Source: Anadara kagoshimensis
Lineage: Eukaryota; Mollusca; Bivalvia; Arcoida; Arcidae
Reading direction: 5' to 3'
Length of the DNA stretch: 64,000 nt
Assembly (NCBI GenBank): GCA_021292105.1
Contig: CM037874.1
Coordinates: 20,581,534 to 20,645,533, forward strand
The notes under the pieces are model-generated. The model saw only the letters and a list, made by a program, of their open reading frames with translations, was not told the origin of the DNA and searched no databases. Made by a program: the position numbers and the translations under genes. Positions 53,782 through 64,000 of this stretch are shown here, one piece after another (the stretch's first letter is position 1; each line of letters starts with the position of its first letter).

Positions 53782-54112
53782 ACTGCAGTAGCTTAGTTGG
53801 TAGAGTGTTGGCTCTGTAAGTTGGTGGTCATGTGACCATGACCAGGTCTGACCCAAGACTTTAAAGTGAGTAGTGACTGTTCCTTAGTCAAGCATTTGGC
53901 ATTATGAAATGATTGTCACTGTTCTTTTGGATTAGGACTTTAAAAAAACTAGGCCCTGTATCACAAAAGGCATGGCTCCATATAGAACCTTGCTGTATTA
54001 TGCCATCAGCATAACACACAAGCGAAATCTCTGCACCTAGCCTTTAGCTGGTGACGTCTCGATATAAATCGAATATTCTTGACGGACGTTAAATACCATT
54101 ACTCAACTCAAC
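53782..54112 (+). mobile_element. tRNA-derived SINE, family 1
   Basis: GCAGTAGCTTAGTTGGTAGA opens a full-length but diverged copy of 47628-47965. The B box is weakened (GGTCATGTGACCATG). The tail TATTCTTGACGGACGTTAAA and TACCATTACTCAACTC is kept. Confidence 0.8.
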
Positions 54113-54172
54113 TCATTAAGCAAGTCTTTGCGTATGATTACAAATAGATTACTTAGTATTTATAATTTTTTT

Positions 54173-54175
<3 letters not shown>

Positions 54176-54207
<32 letters not shown>
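54176..54207. repeat. (AG)n microsatellite
   Basis: About fifteen AG dinucleotides in a row. Confidence 0.9.
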
Positions 54208-54208
<1 letters not shown>

Positions 54209-55119
54209 CCTAAGGAAAAAGCAGAATGCTTGTTTTTTGTGATATAAGGTTCAGAGAGAGACTATATAAATAGACATATTGGTAATATCACTTCCTGATA
54301 CTTTGTACTGCTTCACATGTTTTTTTAGCAGTTTTTATGCTGTATCTGGATAATGAAAATATCATCAGTGTCTGACAGGTTTTTATCATCCCTGCCTCCT
54401 CTGTATTGTTTATATACCGGTACTGTGTATATATTTACAGAGGATAAAATCAGTCATTTACCTAACATTATAGTATGATGTGTATGTTTTTTCACCAGTC
54501 TCTAACTCATTATTTACTGGTAGTATATTCACCTCTTTAAAAATTATATTTCTAGGTGAATTTATGTAGCCTTCTAATAGTAATGAGGTAAAACGTCTTT
54601 GACAAAAACCATTTGCTTAATAGAAAAATAAACTTTGTATTTAACTAAGTAAATTTTCTTGTTTAGTACCATGTATTTTTCCCAAAATAGATACATAAAT
54701 TTTAATTGGCGAAAAAAAAGAAGAAATTGACTGAAGGGATAAAATGCCTAATCCCTATGCCAGTATGATAGTGTTTAAAAAGCAACATAAAAACATTTTA
54801 ACAAAGAATTGCAACTCTAGCATTCTTAATTGAAGTCAAGACTGGTTGTGATCTAACAAGGGCGGTAACTCTTCCATTCCTGTAGAAAAATGTGTTGGCC
54901 AAGATGATGCAGAGTTATTTCAATTTACAGCAAGTGTGTTTTGGGGGTTTGAAAACTTTTTGTATGGAATTTTTATTGTATGTTTAATGTTAAACTGGGT
55001 TTATTTTTCAATTTACACAAGTAAGATAAATATCCTCTCTACAGGTGATATTTTCATGAATGTTTAGTTGAAACATTTTCTTTGGTCTAATTGAGATATA
55101 TACTGGTATGTTTAATGAT

Positions 55120-55120
<1 letters not shown>
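54208..55120. other. Non-coding intronic stretch
   Basis: No gene or recognised repeat. Confidence 0.4.
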
Positions 55121-55168
<48 letters not shown>

Positions 55169-55180
55169 AATAAATAAATA
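55121..55180. repeat. (AAAT)n microsatellite
   Basis: About fourteen four-base units, with one interruption near 55168. Confidence 0.9.
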
Positions 55181-55399
55181 TGTGTACATATACAATGTAT
55201 ATAACATAGTTACATATGTATAAAAACATTACTGGTAGTTAAAACATAAAAAAATGTTGATGGAAAAACATTTGAAATATGCTACCGGTACGATAAATAA
55301 TTGATCAGAAATATCAGGACCATTTGACCATCTTACAAATATGTGACACAGGACACGGTTTTATATAGCAGAACAAAGCTGAGACATTTGAACATGGTA

Positions 55400-55560
55400 A
55401 TAATAGTGTTTAAAATAAGTCAGTTTTTATTAACTAGTCTTCGTCTTCAAAATTTCAATATTTTCTATTATGGTATATAGGAGACTGTTGAAAAAGTACC
55501 CAGTGTGTCCCAAAAGTTAACATTCTCTGTCTATTAGACTGGCTGTTATTTTGAATGCTG
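55400..55560 (+). mobile_element. MITE family H, copy 2
   Basis: TAGTGTTTAAAATAAGTCAG opens the copy and GGCTGTTATTTTGAATGCTG closes it. The interior TTCAATATTTTCTATTATGG and AGGAGACTGTTGAAAAAGT matches 12270-12430. Confidence 0.6.
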
Positions 55561-55843
55561 TTAATAGCCAGACCTATTCACTAAGAACATGCCTCAGTAC
55601 AAATGAAAAATGTGTGAAAAACATGTAATTTATGTAAGGTTTCCAACATTTGACATGTATGATATGATGTCCATTTAGACTATAGTTACTAAATATAACA
55701 ATTTGTTGTCTGTTTATAATGGACAGAAGTTACCAAGTAAATACTAAATATTTACATGACCATTGACATGTAAATATACTGGTCATTTAATTTATCAGTA
55801 GTGGACATAATATAGTGGAGATAGTACTGCAGATAGAGCCATA

Positions 55844-56266
55844 CTATAGGCAAACAACATTGACCTGTCCACTTGACCTTTGATTTGAATATTTTCCGAT
55901 ATTAAATATCAGCACATTTACCTATAGGTAACACAGGTGTTAATTTTAGATACATCATGGGAAACAGGCATTGTATTAACTGTGAATCCTAACATCCAGT
56001 TATAAGATGAATTCTTCTACTGTAAACATCTTTATTTTCGCTTATTTCAAGGTCATTTGTTTTGCTTGAAAATTAATACCAACCTAAAATTACATTATGC
56101 TTATTGTGTAATTGTGCATTTTTAAAAAGTTATGAAATTTAACAAGGTGGATATGTCTAATTTTCATATACTGTGAAAATAAATACACATGAAATTAAAT
56201 ATGTTTACAGTATAAGAATATTCCTACTGAAAGGTCAAGTGGAGAGGTCGATGTTGTTTGCCTATA
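55844..56266. mobile_element. MITE family A, copy 6, interrupted by a nested MITE B
   Basis: The ends CTATAGGCAAACAACATTGA and TCGATGTTGTTTGCCTATA are family A. The copy is about 200 bp longer than its relatives because family B (56017-56213) sits inside it. Confidence 0.8.
56017..56213. mobile_element. MITE family B, copy 2 (nested)
   Basis: CTACTGTAAACATCTTTATT and GAAATTAAATATGTTTACAG correspond to the ends of 45889-46103. The interior has TTGTTTTGCTTGAAAATTAA as in copy 1. Confidence 0.75.
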
Positions 56267-57129
56267 TCTCAGATAGAGCTATACCACTATTAATCCTTGT
56301 TTATTGGTTATAATGTATTATTTATGGCCGACCAGGGGTGGGTTTATCAGCATTTAAATCACCACAGATATAGTCTACTATAACATGCATCATTCATTTC
56401 AAATGTTCTATTAAATACCTACTAATGCAAAGAAAAAATCAGGTGATTAGTATCTCATTTTAGGACAGGTATTAAAACAGGTGTGTAAAAACTGGTTTAT
56501 TTATTTCTACCTGAGCTAGATTTTGAGTTTTTTCATACCTGGTTGTTAGAGGGAAGTTAATACCTAGCTATCATTAGAGTAATTTCCATGTTTAATTTCT
56601 ACTTTCAGTTTGACCATTTTCACATCTACATACCATTCTATAATTAAACCAAATGAAATGAATTTTGAAAGTAATTATTCTTTCAGTTCATCTCTGCTTT
56701 ATACGAAGTAAATATGACTTTTTATAGTAGTTGAACAGTTTAATGTTATTTCACTTTTATCGAGGTGATCAGTTCTGGAATGATAGAGGAAATATGAGTA
56801 CCCAGAGCAAATCACCATGCTTTGGCAATGAAAATTATATTCTCAACCACAGATAGAGTTTTCCATCATCTGTTGATTGTGTTGTGTCTTGTCAATTTTG
56901 TGCTTTAGATAGTCTAAGTAATCTTCCAAGTGACTGTGAACAAAGATTTTGATAAAGTATGTTGATGGTGTAAACCTAGCTCATGTCTTATTATGCTGCT
57001 CAGTCTGTTTCAGTTACTTCTAATTGTAAGATGATTGATTGAATCAAGCCATTTTGAATATTTATGAGAAAAATATTTTTTTCATAAACTTTACATGGAA
57101 TTGAATTGGTGTCGAGTACAAAGGAAATC

Positions 57130-57400
57130 CTATCAGGATAACCCCCACCAACTCTGACCCAATACTTGAAAGTGGGTAGTGGCTGTTATTTTACCAAGAA
57201 ATGAAAGTTACGTTTATTTCAGATGGGAACTTAAAAATGAGGTCCTTTGTCATGGTAAGCGTGTCACAATAAAGAACTCTACTGTATGATGCCATCAGCG
57301 CAATGCATAAGAAAAATTTCTGCCCCTTTGCCCATAGCTGGTGACATCTTGATACAAGTGAAATATTCTTGACTGGGACATTAAACACCATTACTCAACG
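57130..57400 (+). mobile_element. SINE family 1, 5'-truncated
   Basis: It starts within the body (ACTCTGACCCAATACTTGAA) and keeps the tail (AATATTCTTGACTGGGACAT, TTAAACACCATTACTCAAC). Confidence 0.7.
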
Positions 57401-57433
57401 TTGTCCTACCAGGATATGTTTTGACTGTCTTTT

Positions 57434-57852
57434 ATTGGTATGTTTGAAGTGTGTGCTATTGGTATGTTCGAAGTGTCTGCTATTGGTATGTTTGAAGTGT
57501 CTGCTATTGGTATGTTTGAAGTGTCTGCTATTGGTATGTTTGAAGTGTCTTCTATTGGTATGTTTGAGGTATCTTCTATTGGTATGTTTGAAGTGTCTGT
57601 TATTGGTATGTTTGAAATGTCTTCTATTGGTATGTTTGAAGTGTCTGCTATTGGTATGTTTGAAGTGACTGCTATTGGTATGTTTGAAGTGTCTGCTATT
57701 GTTATGTTTGAAGTATTGGTATGTTTGAAATGTCTTCTATTTGTATGTTTGAAATGTCTGCTATTGGTATGTTTGAAGTGACTGCTATTGGTATGTTTGA
57801 AGTGTCTGCTATTTGTATGCTTGAAGTGTCTGCTATTGGTATGTTTGAAGTG
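57434..57852. repeat. 24-bp minisatellite, about 17 units
   Basis: TTTGAAGTGTCTGCTATTGG then TATG repeats. Because the unit is divisible by three, two plus-strand frames stay open over about 100 codons (MFEVSAIG-type and LVCLKCLL-type octapeptides). Some units lose bases and shift the frame. There is no start context, splice signal or homology suggesting a protein. Confidence 0.9.
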
Positions 57853-60800
57853 CCTTGTAGTCTTCTGTAATTAATCTGTCACAGTAAAACTGTTTGAAGT
57901 CAAATTTTGGTATTATAAAGGGCTTTTGTGATAAACCAAGGAAGGCTTATAAAGAAAAAAAATACAGAAGAAACAGATTATGAGAGTTCAAAATATTGTG
58001 GTGATAACCATGGTTACAAAGTCTCTCAAGGTTTTTAAAACTTTGTTTCTACTAAGGTCTTTCAAAATGTAAAAAAATGATTTATAAAATCTAAAACAAC
58101 ATACTTGTGCTATATATCATTAACTTAAACATAACAAGTGTGACAACATAAAACAATTTGTAATATTTTTAAACATTTTTTGTCATTTTTGTATTGTCAT
58201 TAAACCATGAACTTTCTCTAAAAACTGACATTTTGTAAGCAAACTTATCATTTTATTTGTTTATGCCCTAAATACCAACTAGTTCAATTAGACAGAAAAA
58301 TGCTGAAAAATATATAAAAACATATAATTTAGACATATTATTTAAAATGGACCAGACATTGTCATTTTCACAAAAAAAAAAAGAATAAAAAATTTCAAAC
58401 AGGTAGGCAAGGATCCCTGCTGATAATTTTGAGCTCAGTGGGGCATGACATTTAATGGTTTAGGAGTGGGATAGGAGAGCCAGCTAGTTATTTTGTTAAA
58501 GATAGCCAAGGCCTTAACCAGAGGGAAAAAATAACATTTGTGAATATTTTTATGTTGTGGGTACTATAGATTTTTAGGATCAGTGATTTTTTGAAAAAAT
58601 TGCCAAAAGTAGGTGATCTGTGAAATGGTTTTATAAAGAATTGTACTCTGTGTGCCAGATCGTTGATGACAGTTTGTTAGTTCAGCCACCTGATTTTTAT
58701 TTGTTTGTGATTATTAACTTAATTAGATCAAAGAGTGATGTCAGGTTAATTAAATTGTATAAAACAGTCAGACATTGTACATGGAAGTTGTTTATAAATA
58801 ATGTGAAAAATACTACAGAAATTCTAACAAGCCTGAAACGAAGGTCAAATTTTGTTGGAAAACATTTTATGATATAATCGAAATACAGACCAAATAGGAA
58901 AGTTACAGATTTTGGCATCTGTGTGTGTGTCTGCATCTGCAAATTTGGCAAAAAGAAAAAAAGGATGGAGCTAAAAACAAAATTCACCCATACCAAAGTT
59001 ATCAAAGGGACATAACTGGAGGAGATACCTATAACACAGTGAAAATGATGTGTACAGTAATTAAGAAACTCATGGCAGTTAATTTTAAAATATTTTAAAA
59101 TTTTACAGTTTTTAAGGATGAAATGGAAGGTGGAAACTGGCAGGTTTTGAAATAATGAAGTTGTTTTACAGTATATCGTGAAAGGAAACATTAACATAGA
59201 TTTTTACCTGTTGGTATAACCTTACCTGAGAAGTTAGATAATCTTAATGTCCGAGGATTTAATTACAAACCTATTATATTACCTGAAGGATTGAAACCAA
59301 TGTCAATGATATTATCTAATTTGTAAACTGTTTTTTTTTCAATGGAAATTCTTCTACTGTAAAGTTAATTGAAGTTTGTGCATTTTTTCCCCCAAAAAAG
59401 CATAAAAATTTGGAAGGTAGTTAATATTTTACAAAAAAAGAGGCAAAAAATAGGAAAGGTTGGTTAAGTTCTCATTAAAAATTATGCAAATTTGATGTAT
59501 AAAAAACATGTCAAGTTGCCTTAACATTGAGTTAAGTATTGTAATATGAGTTTTTTCTGACAAGGTGTGATACGTGTGGTTTATGGGTCAACCATCACAA
59601 TAAGATAAATATACAATTTTGACAAGAAATTTGCATATTTATTAGCTCGTAATATGCAAATGAGTTTAAGTGACTTTCTTAAAAGTCGAAACTGTTAAAG
59701 GGAGTTTTAAAAACAAATGTTCCATTACAACTGAAGTAGTGTATCTGGCAGAGTAACTGGGTCGTTTTATTTTAAAGTTTTAGAATTACACTCTTCATCA
59801 ATCAAATTCAAATTAAGGTGTAATGTACAGATCTTAGGACTGGTGGTATGCCGTGTTTACCAAAGGTAATCTGGTCGGCTTAGCGGAGAGATAGAGATTT
59901 CTTCATTAAACCAATTCTACTACATGTAATTGAATTGGCAAGAAAAATCGTGCTTTAGTTATAAAGTTAGTAATAGATTTTACACATAGAAATAATTCAT
60001 TTATGGTTAATTCTTTTTACCTGGACATTAAGAAAACAGAAGTGGAATGGATGTTATATATTATGTGTGTTGGGAAGACTATGCATTCTAATTTGCTGCT
60101 GTTGTTAATTTTCTTGTCCTGTGTAAATTATTTTCGGTGTTCTACTTAATCGAAAACAGGAAATTTATGTGCAAATTATTCTAGACCGAATTTATAATAC
60201 TTTTACTTCATCTAGGATTTAATGAACAGATTTAATGAATATAATTGCTTTGAATAATAAGCAGATTGGTAGTTTTTGTACAGGTGTAACTAGAGTTCAT
60301 TTTTTATCAATAGTTCGAGATTTTGACAGGATCGTCAAGGGTTTATAGATGGTATTTTTAACAAGATATCTTATTGAAAGACGCCTCAAAGATTTATGAA
60401 TAGAATACACAATATTTATATGTTAATAGCTACATTTTGTATGTGTTAGTTTTTTTATCACCTTTTTGTACAGAAAAAGGGTGTGTCATATTACATGGAA
60501 ATTTGAGCCTTAATATCGGTTAGAAATTTTAATTACGAGGTCTGTGCCAAAAAATAAATATATTGACCTGAATTGGTATTTGAAAAATAAAGTACTCATT
60601 GGAATATATTTTCAAAAATGATGTAAAGATTGAAAAGTGAAAGAAGAATGTGGAGATTTTCATTTTAGTGGAATACATTTGGAAATTTGAATGAAAAAAT
60701 GGATAAAAATATTTCAGTGTAAATTAAATTTGTGGATGAAAGTTTTAAAGTGATTAAGAAATATCTCTAACATATCCTAAATTGTTTGGATGCAATTTGT

Positions 60801-61057
60801 TTCATTGGATGAAATTTAATGTCTAGTGGATGAAATATAATTTCTTGTGGATAAAATTTTTATTTCTCATGGATAAAAATATGTTGTGAATATTGTATGA
60901 AGCTTCCTAGATGCTACCAGGGATGGAGATTTTGGTGTGAATTTGATGGAATTGATGACAGGTAAATTGTGAGATACCTGTCGGAGGTAGACTGACCTTG
61001 TATTTACAATACATACATTATTGTTATTTACCGGAGCAGACAGAGAAATAAACGATT
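57853..61057. other. Non-coding stretch, probable intron and upstream region of the 61058 exon
   Basis: No named repeat. The 166-codon minus-strand frame (58697-59197) is hydrophobic and AT-driven and I do not support it. The segment from about 60900 to 61057 is locally less AT-rich (CTACCAGGGATGGAG, ACCTGTCGGAGGTAGACTG) and could be 5'UTR. Confidence 0.4.
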
Positions 61058-61165
61058 ATGATGTCAACAAGCTTCTCAAAGAAACCAAGCCCCAGGCACA
61101 AAACCTCTCTCACAAATCTAAATCATGTGTCACCTAAATCCCCCACTAATAGGAAACTTAGAAGG
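61058..61165 (+). CDS. Candidate alternative first coding exon (possibly MYO18A PDZ-less isoform)
   Basis: Two adjacent ATGs (61058 and 61061) open 36 codons (MMSTSFSKKPSPRHK... to ...NRKLRR) ending at AGG|GTAAGT, a consensus donor in phase 0. The peptide is basic and Ser/Pro-rich, as in N-terminal extensions. The MYO18A PDZ exon upstream also ends in phase 0 on the same strand, with no intervening gene seen, so both could splice to a shared downstream exon. In vertebrates a MYO18A isoform lacking the PDZ region is known; that this exon is its counterpart is inference. It may instead start another gene. Confidence 0.5.
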
Positions 61166-61349
61166 GTAAGTTTTAGTTGAAACACTGATTTATATATTTA
61201 TTTTAAATATTTTCTTAAAAAAATCTAAGTTGTATGAAATGTTCTTTATATTTTGTCATTATCATATTTAGCAAAATAATGCTAATTGTATTCGATGAAT
61301 GTTTTGAAAATTGAAGTTGAAAAAATGACAAATAAAAGGATATAAGCTT

Positions 61350-61520
61350 AAGAAGAGTGGTCAAAATAAAAACCAGTTCTACAGTCCGAACTGGTAAATT
61401 TTGGGAAGGACTGGTAAACTTTTCTATACCTTTAGTCTCCTATTTACCATAATAGAAAATGTTGAAATTTTTGGACAAGGACTGGTTTATAATTTTGATT
61501 TATTTCGAACACTGATAAGA
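61350..61520 (-). mobile_element. MITE family H, copy 3 (inverted)
   Basis: TAGTCTCCTATTTACCATAA, TAGAAAATGTTGAAATTTT and the right end ATTTATTTCGAACACTG are the reverse of the copies at 12270 and 55400. An open frame overlapping it is an artefact. Confidence 0.6.
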
Positions 61521-63536
61521 ATCACTTGTTGTAAACCTAATGAAGGTTCTGGTATTAGTCTTGTCATCCATTTGGCATTGTTAAGATGTGCCATGATCTT
61601 TATGGTGGTTGATATTACTTTCATGCACTAATACTTTAAAAAGTTCTAGAAGCAGCAACATTAAATTAACATTATCACAAACTAAGAAATAAGATAATCT
61701 GAAGTCCATAGTTACCTCAAATGATGTTAAAAGTTGCAACAGCATTATTACAGCTGAAATATGTATGTAAAAGATACAATAGTTTCAATGAAACACTAAA
61801 ATAATGTACATGATGATCATAAAAATTATGATAATTAACTAGTAATATCAAAGACACTACAAATATCATTGAAACACTGGGGAATATATGTTAAAATAGT
61901 TAGATTTTAATAAAGAATTTTTCTTCTGCAAAAATTCAAAATTTTATATCCAATGACATTGCTAAAAAAATTTGCATCAATAGTACCGTTGTGCAATGTT
62001 AAAACAATTCAGCAAATGTTATGAGTTGTAATGAGAGATAAATCGATAGATGTGGTAGATAGATTGATGACCTTGATAATAAAGGATATTGGGGAGCCCC
62101 TTTTAAAATAAAAGAATGTTAAATTATGGTATAAAAATCATTTGTTGATAGTCAGGGTGTTGTGTTTGGATACTGTGTTACATAATATATCTTAAATACA
62201 CAACATTTACTTCCTGTGTGTGTCCTTTCATTCAATCTTTATCTCATAAAACAAACTTTATTTTTCAAAAATCGTTAGATTTTTTTGTGAAATAAAAGGT
62301 TTACCTGTACACAGAGTTAGTAAATTGTTTTTAGATACCTCTTGAACTGTTAAAGAATTCCTGGGCAGGTTTTATTGCTTCTAATTCTTTTCTGTAGGCA
62401 GATTGTATTTCATTCTGTATAAAGTTTTATTGAACTAAGTTGACATTGATAATACCCTGATCACCAGTCCTTAAATCTGGGCTTAAATATGCCACATATT
62501 GTAATACATGTAGATTTTAAAGGTATCATCATTGATATATGGGGTAGATAATTCAAATTACACATCTTTTGAAGTTTTAATGGCTGACAATTGTTTACTG
62601 GATAGCACCCACTGATAGGGCTGATATTGGTCTTGTTTAGGGTATGCATGAACTCAAGTATATATTATACACACACCTCTCTTATATAATTATTATTTAA
62701 TGGTAATGTAGGAGTTATTTCCCCTTGAAGGGAAGTGGCACACTTCTTAATCCAGGACTCAAAAAGAAAAACAATGAATAAGATTTTCATCATGCCAACC
62801 TTTTTATTTGCCTAGAATGGTGGCACATATGAAAGATATAGAAACATGATATACATTCCTATTGCAAAAGTTCTGAGAAAGTTGTTTTATGATTGAATGT
62901 CTTAAGATCAGACAAAATTTGAAAAACATATAACGGTAGTTTAAGACTCTTTTCTTCAAAGAAACTCATTCTTTGAAGTCTTTAACTTTCTGAAAAAGTT
63001 TGTCTTGGTTTCTATTAGTAGCCAATTTTTTTTTTAATTTTGTGAAAATATAATAAATTTTTACAAATTTACTAAACGAAGTTACTTCTTAAAAAACAAA
63101 AATTCTCAGAAATTTGTAACCCATGGCAATTTTGCCTACCAGGTATAGAAACATAGCTTATGTGTTGCCCACGGTGATATTAAATTTAACTTTTCAACAC
63201 AAATTCACCAGTTTTCCTCTGTTTTATGGTCGTACAATTTAATGTTGCTTTTGACCTTTTAAGTAATAGAGAACTATAATATTTTATGTGAGTCATGTCA
63301 CCCCCTCCACCTCAGTCGGTGAGTAAGATGGCTTATAAGGACCTTTTTGTTATATAATGTAACAGGAATTCTTATGTTACATAATCACTGTTAAGATTAA
63401 AGCATTATAAATTTATGTTTCCATAAAAGAACACGTGTCAGCATAAATTGGTGTTGGGTTAAGAAGTATGGAATGGTACTACAAAACTCCATTGTTATTA
63501 AACTTAAAGGAAGTCAGTGACAACAAGACCAAACTG
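61521..63536. other. Non-coding stretch
   Basis: No gene or recognised repeat beyond short AT-rich runs. Confidence 0.45.
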
Positions 63537-63735
63537 CAGCAGTGGCTCAGTTTCTGCTTGCTTCATAGTTCATAAATGTGAGGTCCATTCAGGTTAGAAT
63601 CCTGTCATGGTCTGACCAAGACTTTAAAGTAGGTAGTTACTGTTCTTTCGCCAAGCTCTGGGCATTTAGAAATGAAAATTACATTGTCTTTAGGAAGAGA
63701 CCTTAAAAACTGATGCCCTGAGTCAAGTGCCCGAA
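63537..63735 (+). mobile_element. SINE family 1, 3'-truncated
   Basis: GCAGCAGTGGCTCAGTTTCT and GGTTAGAATCCTG form a decayed tRNA-like head. GACTTTAAAGTAGGTAGTTA and GGAAGAGACCTTAAAAACTG belong to the body. It runs into the minisatellite at 63745. Confidence 0.65.
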
Positions 63736-63744
63736 CACAAACCA

Positions 63745-64000
63745 ATGGTCTCGGACTTCAACATTAAAGGGGTCAGACTAAAAACCAAAAGGCTTCAGAC
63801 TTCAACTAAATGGTCTCTTTCTTCTAACCAAAAGATTCAGATTTCAACCCAGAGTCTCATGCAGACTTCAAACCCTAAATGTCTCAGCCTTCAAACCCAA
63901 AGTCTCAGACTTTAAACCCAAAGTCTCATACTTTAAACCCAAAGGTATCGGACTTTAAACCCAAAGGTATTGGACTTCAATCCTCAAGGTCTCAGACTTT
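63745..64000. repeat. Degenerate minisatellite of about 24-30 bp, continuing past the window edge
   Basis: The phrase AAACCCAAAGTCTCAGACTT repeats with variable spacing. The right end is most regular, suggesting that the array centre lies beyond 64000. Confidence 0.8.

Noticed and set aside
58697..59197. 166-codon minus-strand open frame, Phe/Ile/Leu-rich
   Set aside because: AT-driven composition, no recognisable domain, no splice or promoter context.

Overview
This window is eukaryotic genomic DNA from a mollusc, most likely a bivalve. It is AT-rich, with spliced genes separated by long non-coding stretches full of small inverted-repeat transposons, tRNA-derived SINEs and tandem arrays. 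Two kinds of evidence point to a bivalve. The reverse-transcriptase relics end in a CACACGTGGCGGGTG...CCGGAGCACCCGG 3' tail that resembles repeats familiar from mussels. The 3.7-kb element at 13.06-16.74 kb has the nested tandem arrays and terminal motifs seen in bivalve non-autonomous elements. I see no prokaryotic operon, CRISPR array, replication origin or standalone tRNA/rRNA gene.

Four gene-level objects are supported. (1) QPRT (quinolinate phosphoribosyltransferase, de novo NAD synthesis) is complete on the minus strand, with three coding exons between 25198 and 16988. (2) A first coding exon of an unrecognised gene lies at 27452-27552 (+), divergent from QPRT. (3) An intronless Mab-21/cGAS-like-receptor-type gene lies at 31044-32791 (+). 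It is split by one frameshift and embedded among relics of one reverse-transcriptase retroelement family. (4) The 5' coding exon of unconventional myosin-XVIIIa (MYO18A), carrying the KE-rich head and PDZ domain, lies at 36432-37472 (+). A second phase-0 candidate first exon at 61058-61165 could be the start of a PDZ-less isoform. The myosin motor exons would lie beyond the window.

Layout: 1-8.5 kb holds candidate 3'-terminal exon material, SINEs and MITEs. 8.5-10.7 kb is a 53-bp satellite. 13.1-16.7 kb is the composite non-autonomous element. 17-25.3 kb is QPRT, with repeat-rich introns. 25.3-26.6 kb is a long foldback transposon with a 9-bp target duplication about 100 bp upstream of the QPRT ATG. 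27.4-35.1 kb holds the orphan exon, hairpin elements, retroelement relics and the Mab-21 gene. 36-64 kb is MYO18A and its presumed first intron, filled with SINEs, MITEs and minisatellites.

The genes do not form a shared pathway. The clearest unexplained structure is a recurring architecture in several unrelated-looking elements: TGACGTCA (CRE-like) palindromes lying 150-400 bp from a near-perfect 65-155 bp hairpin.
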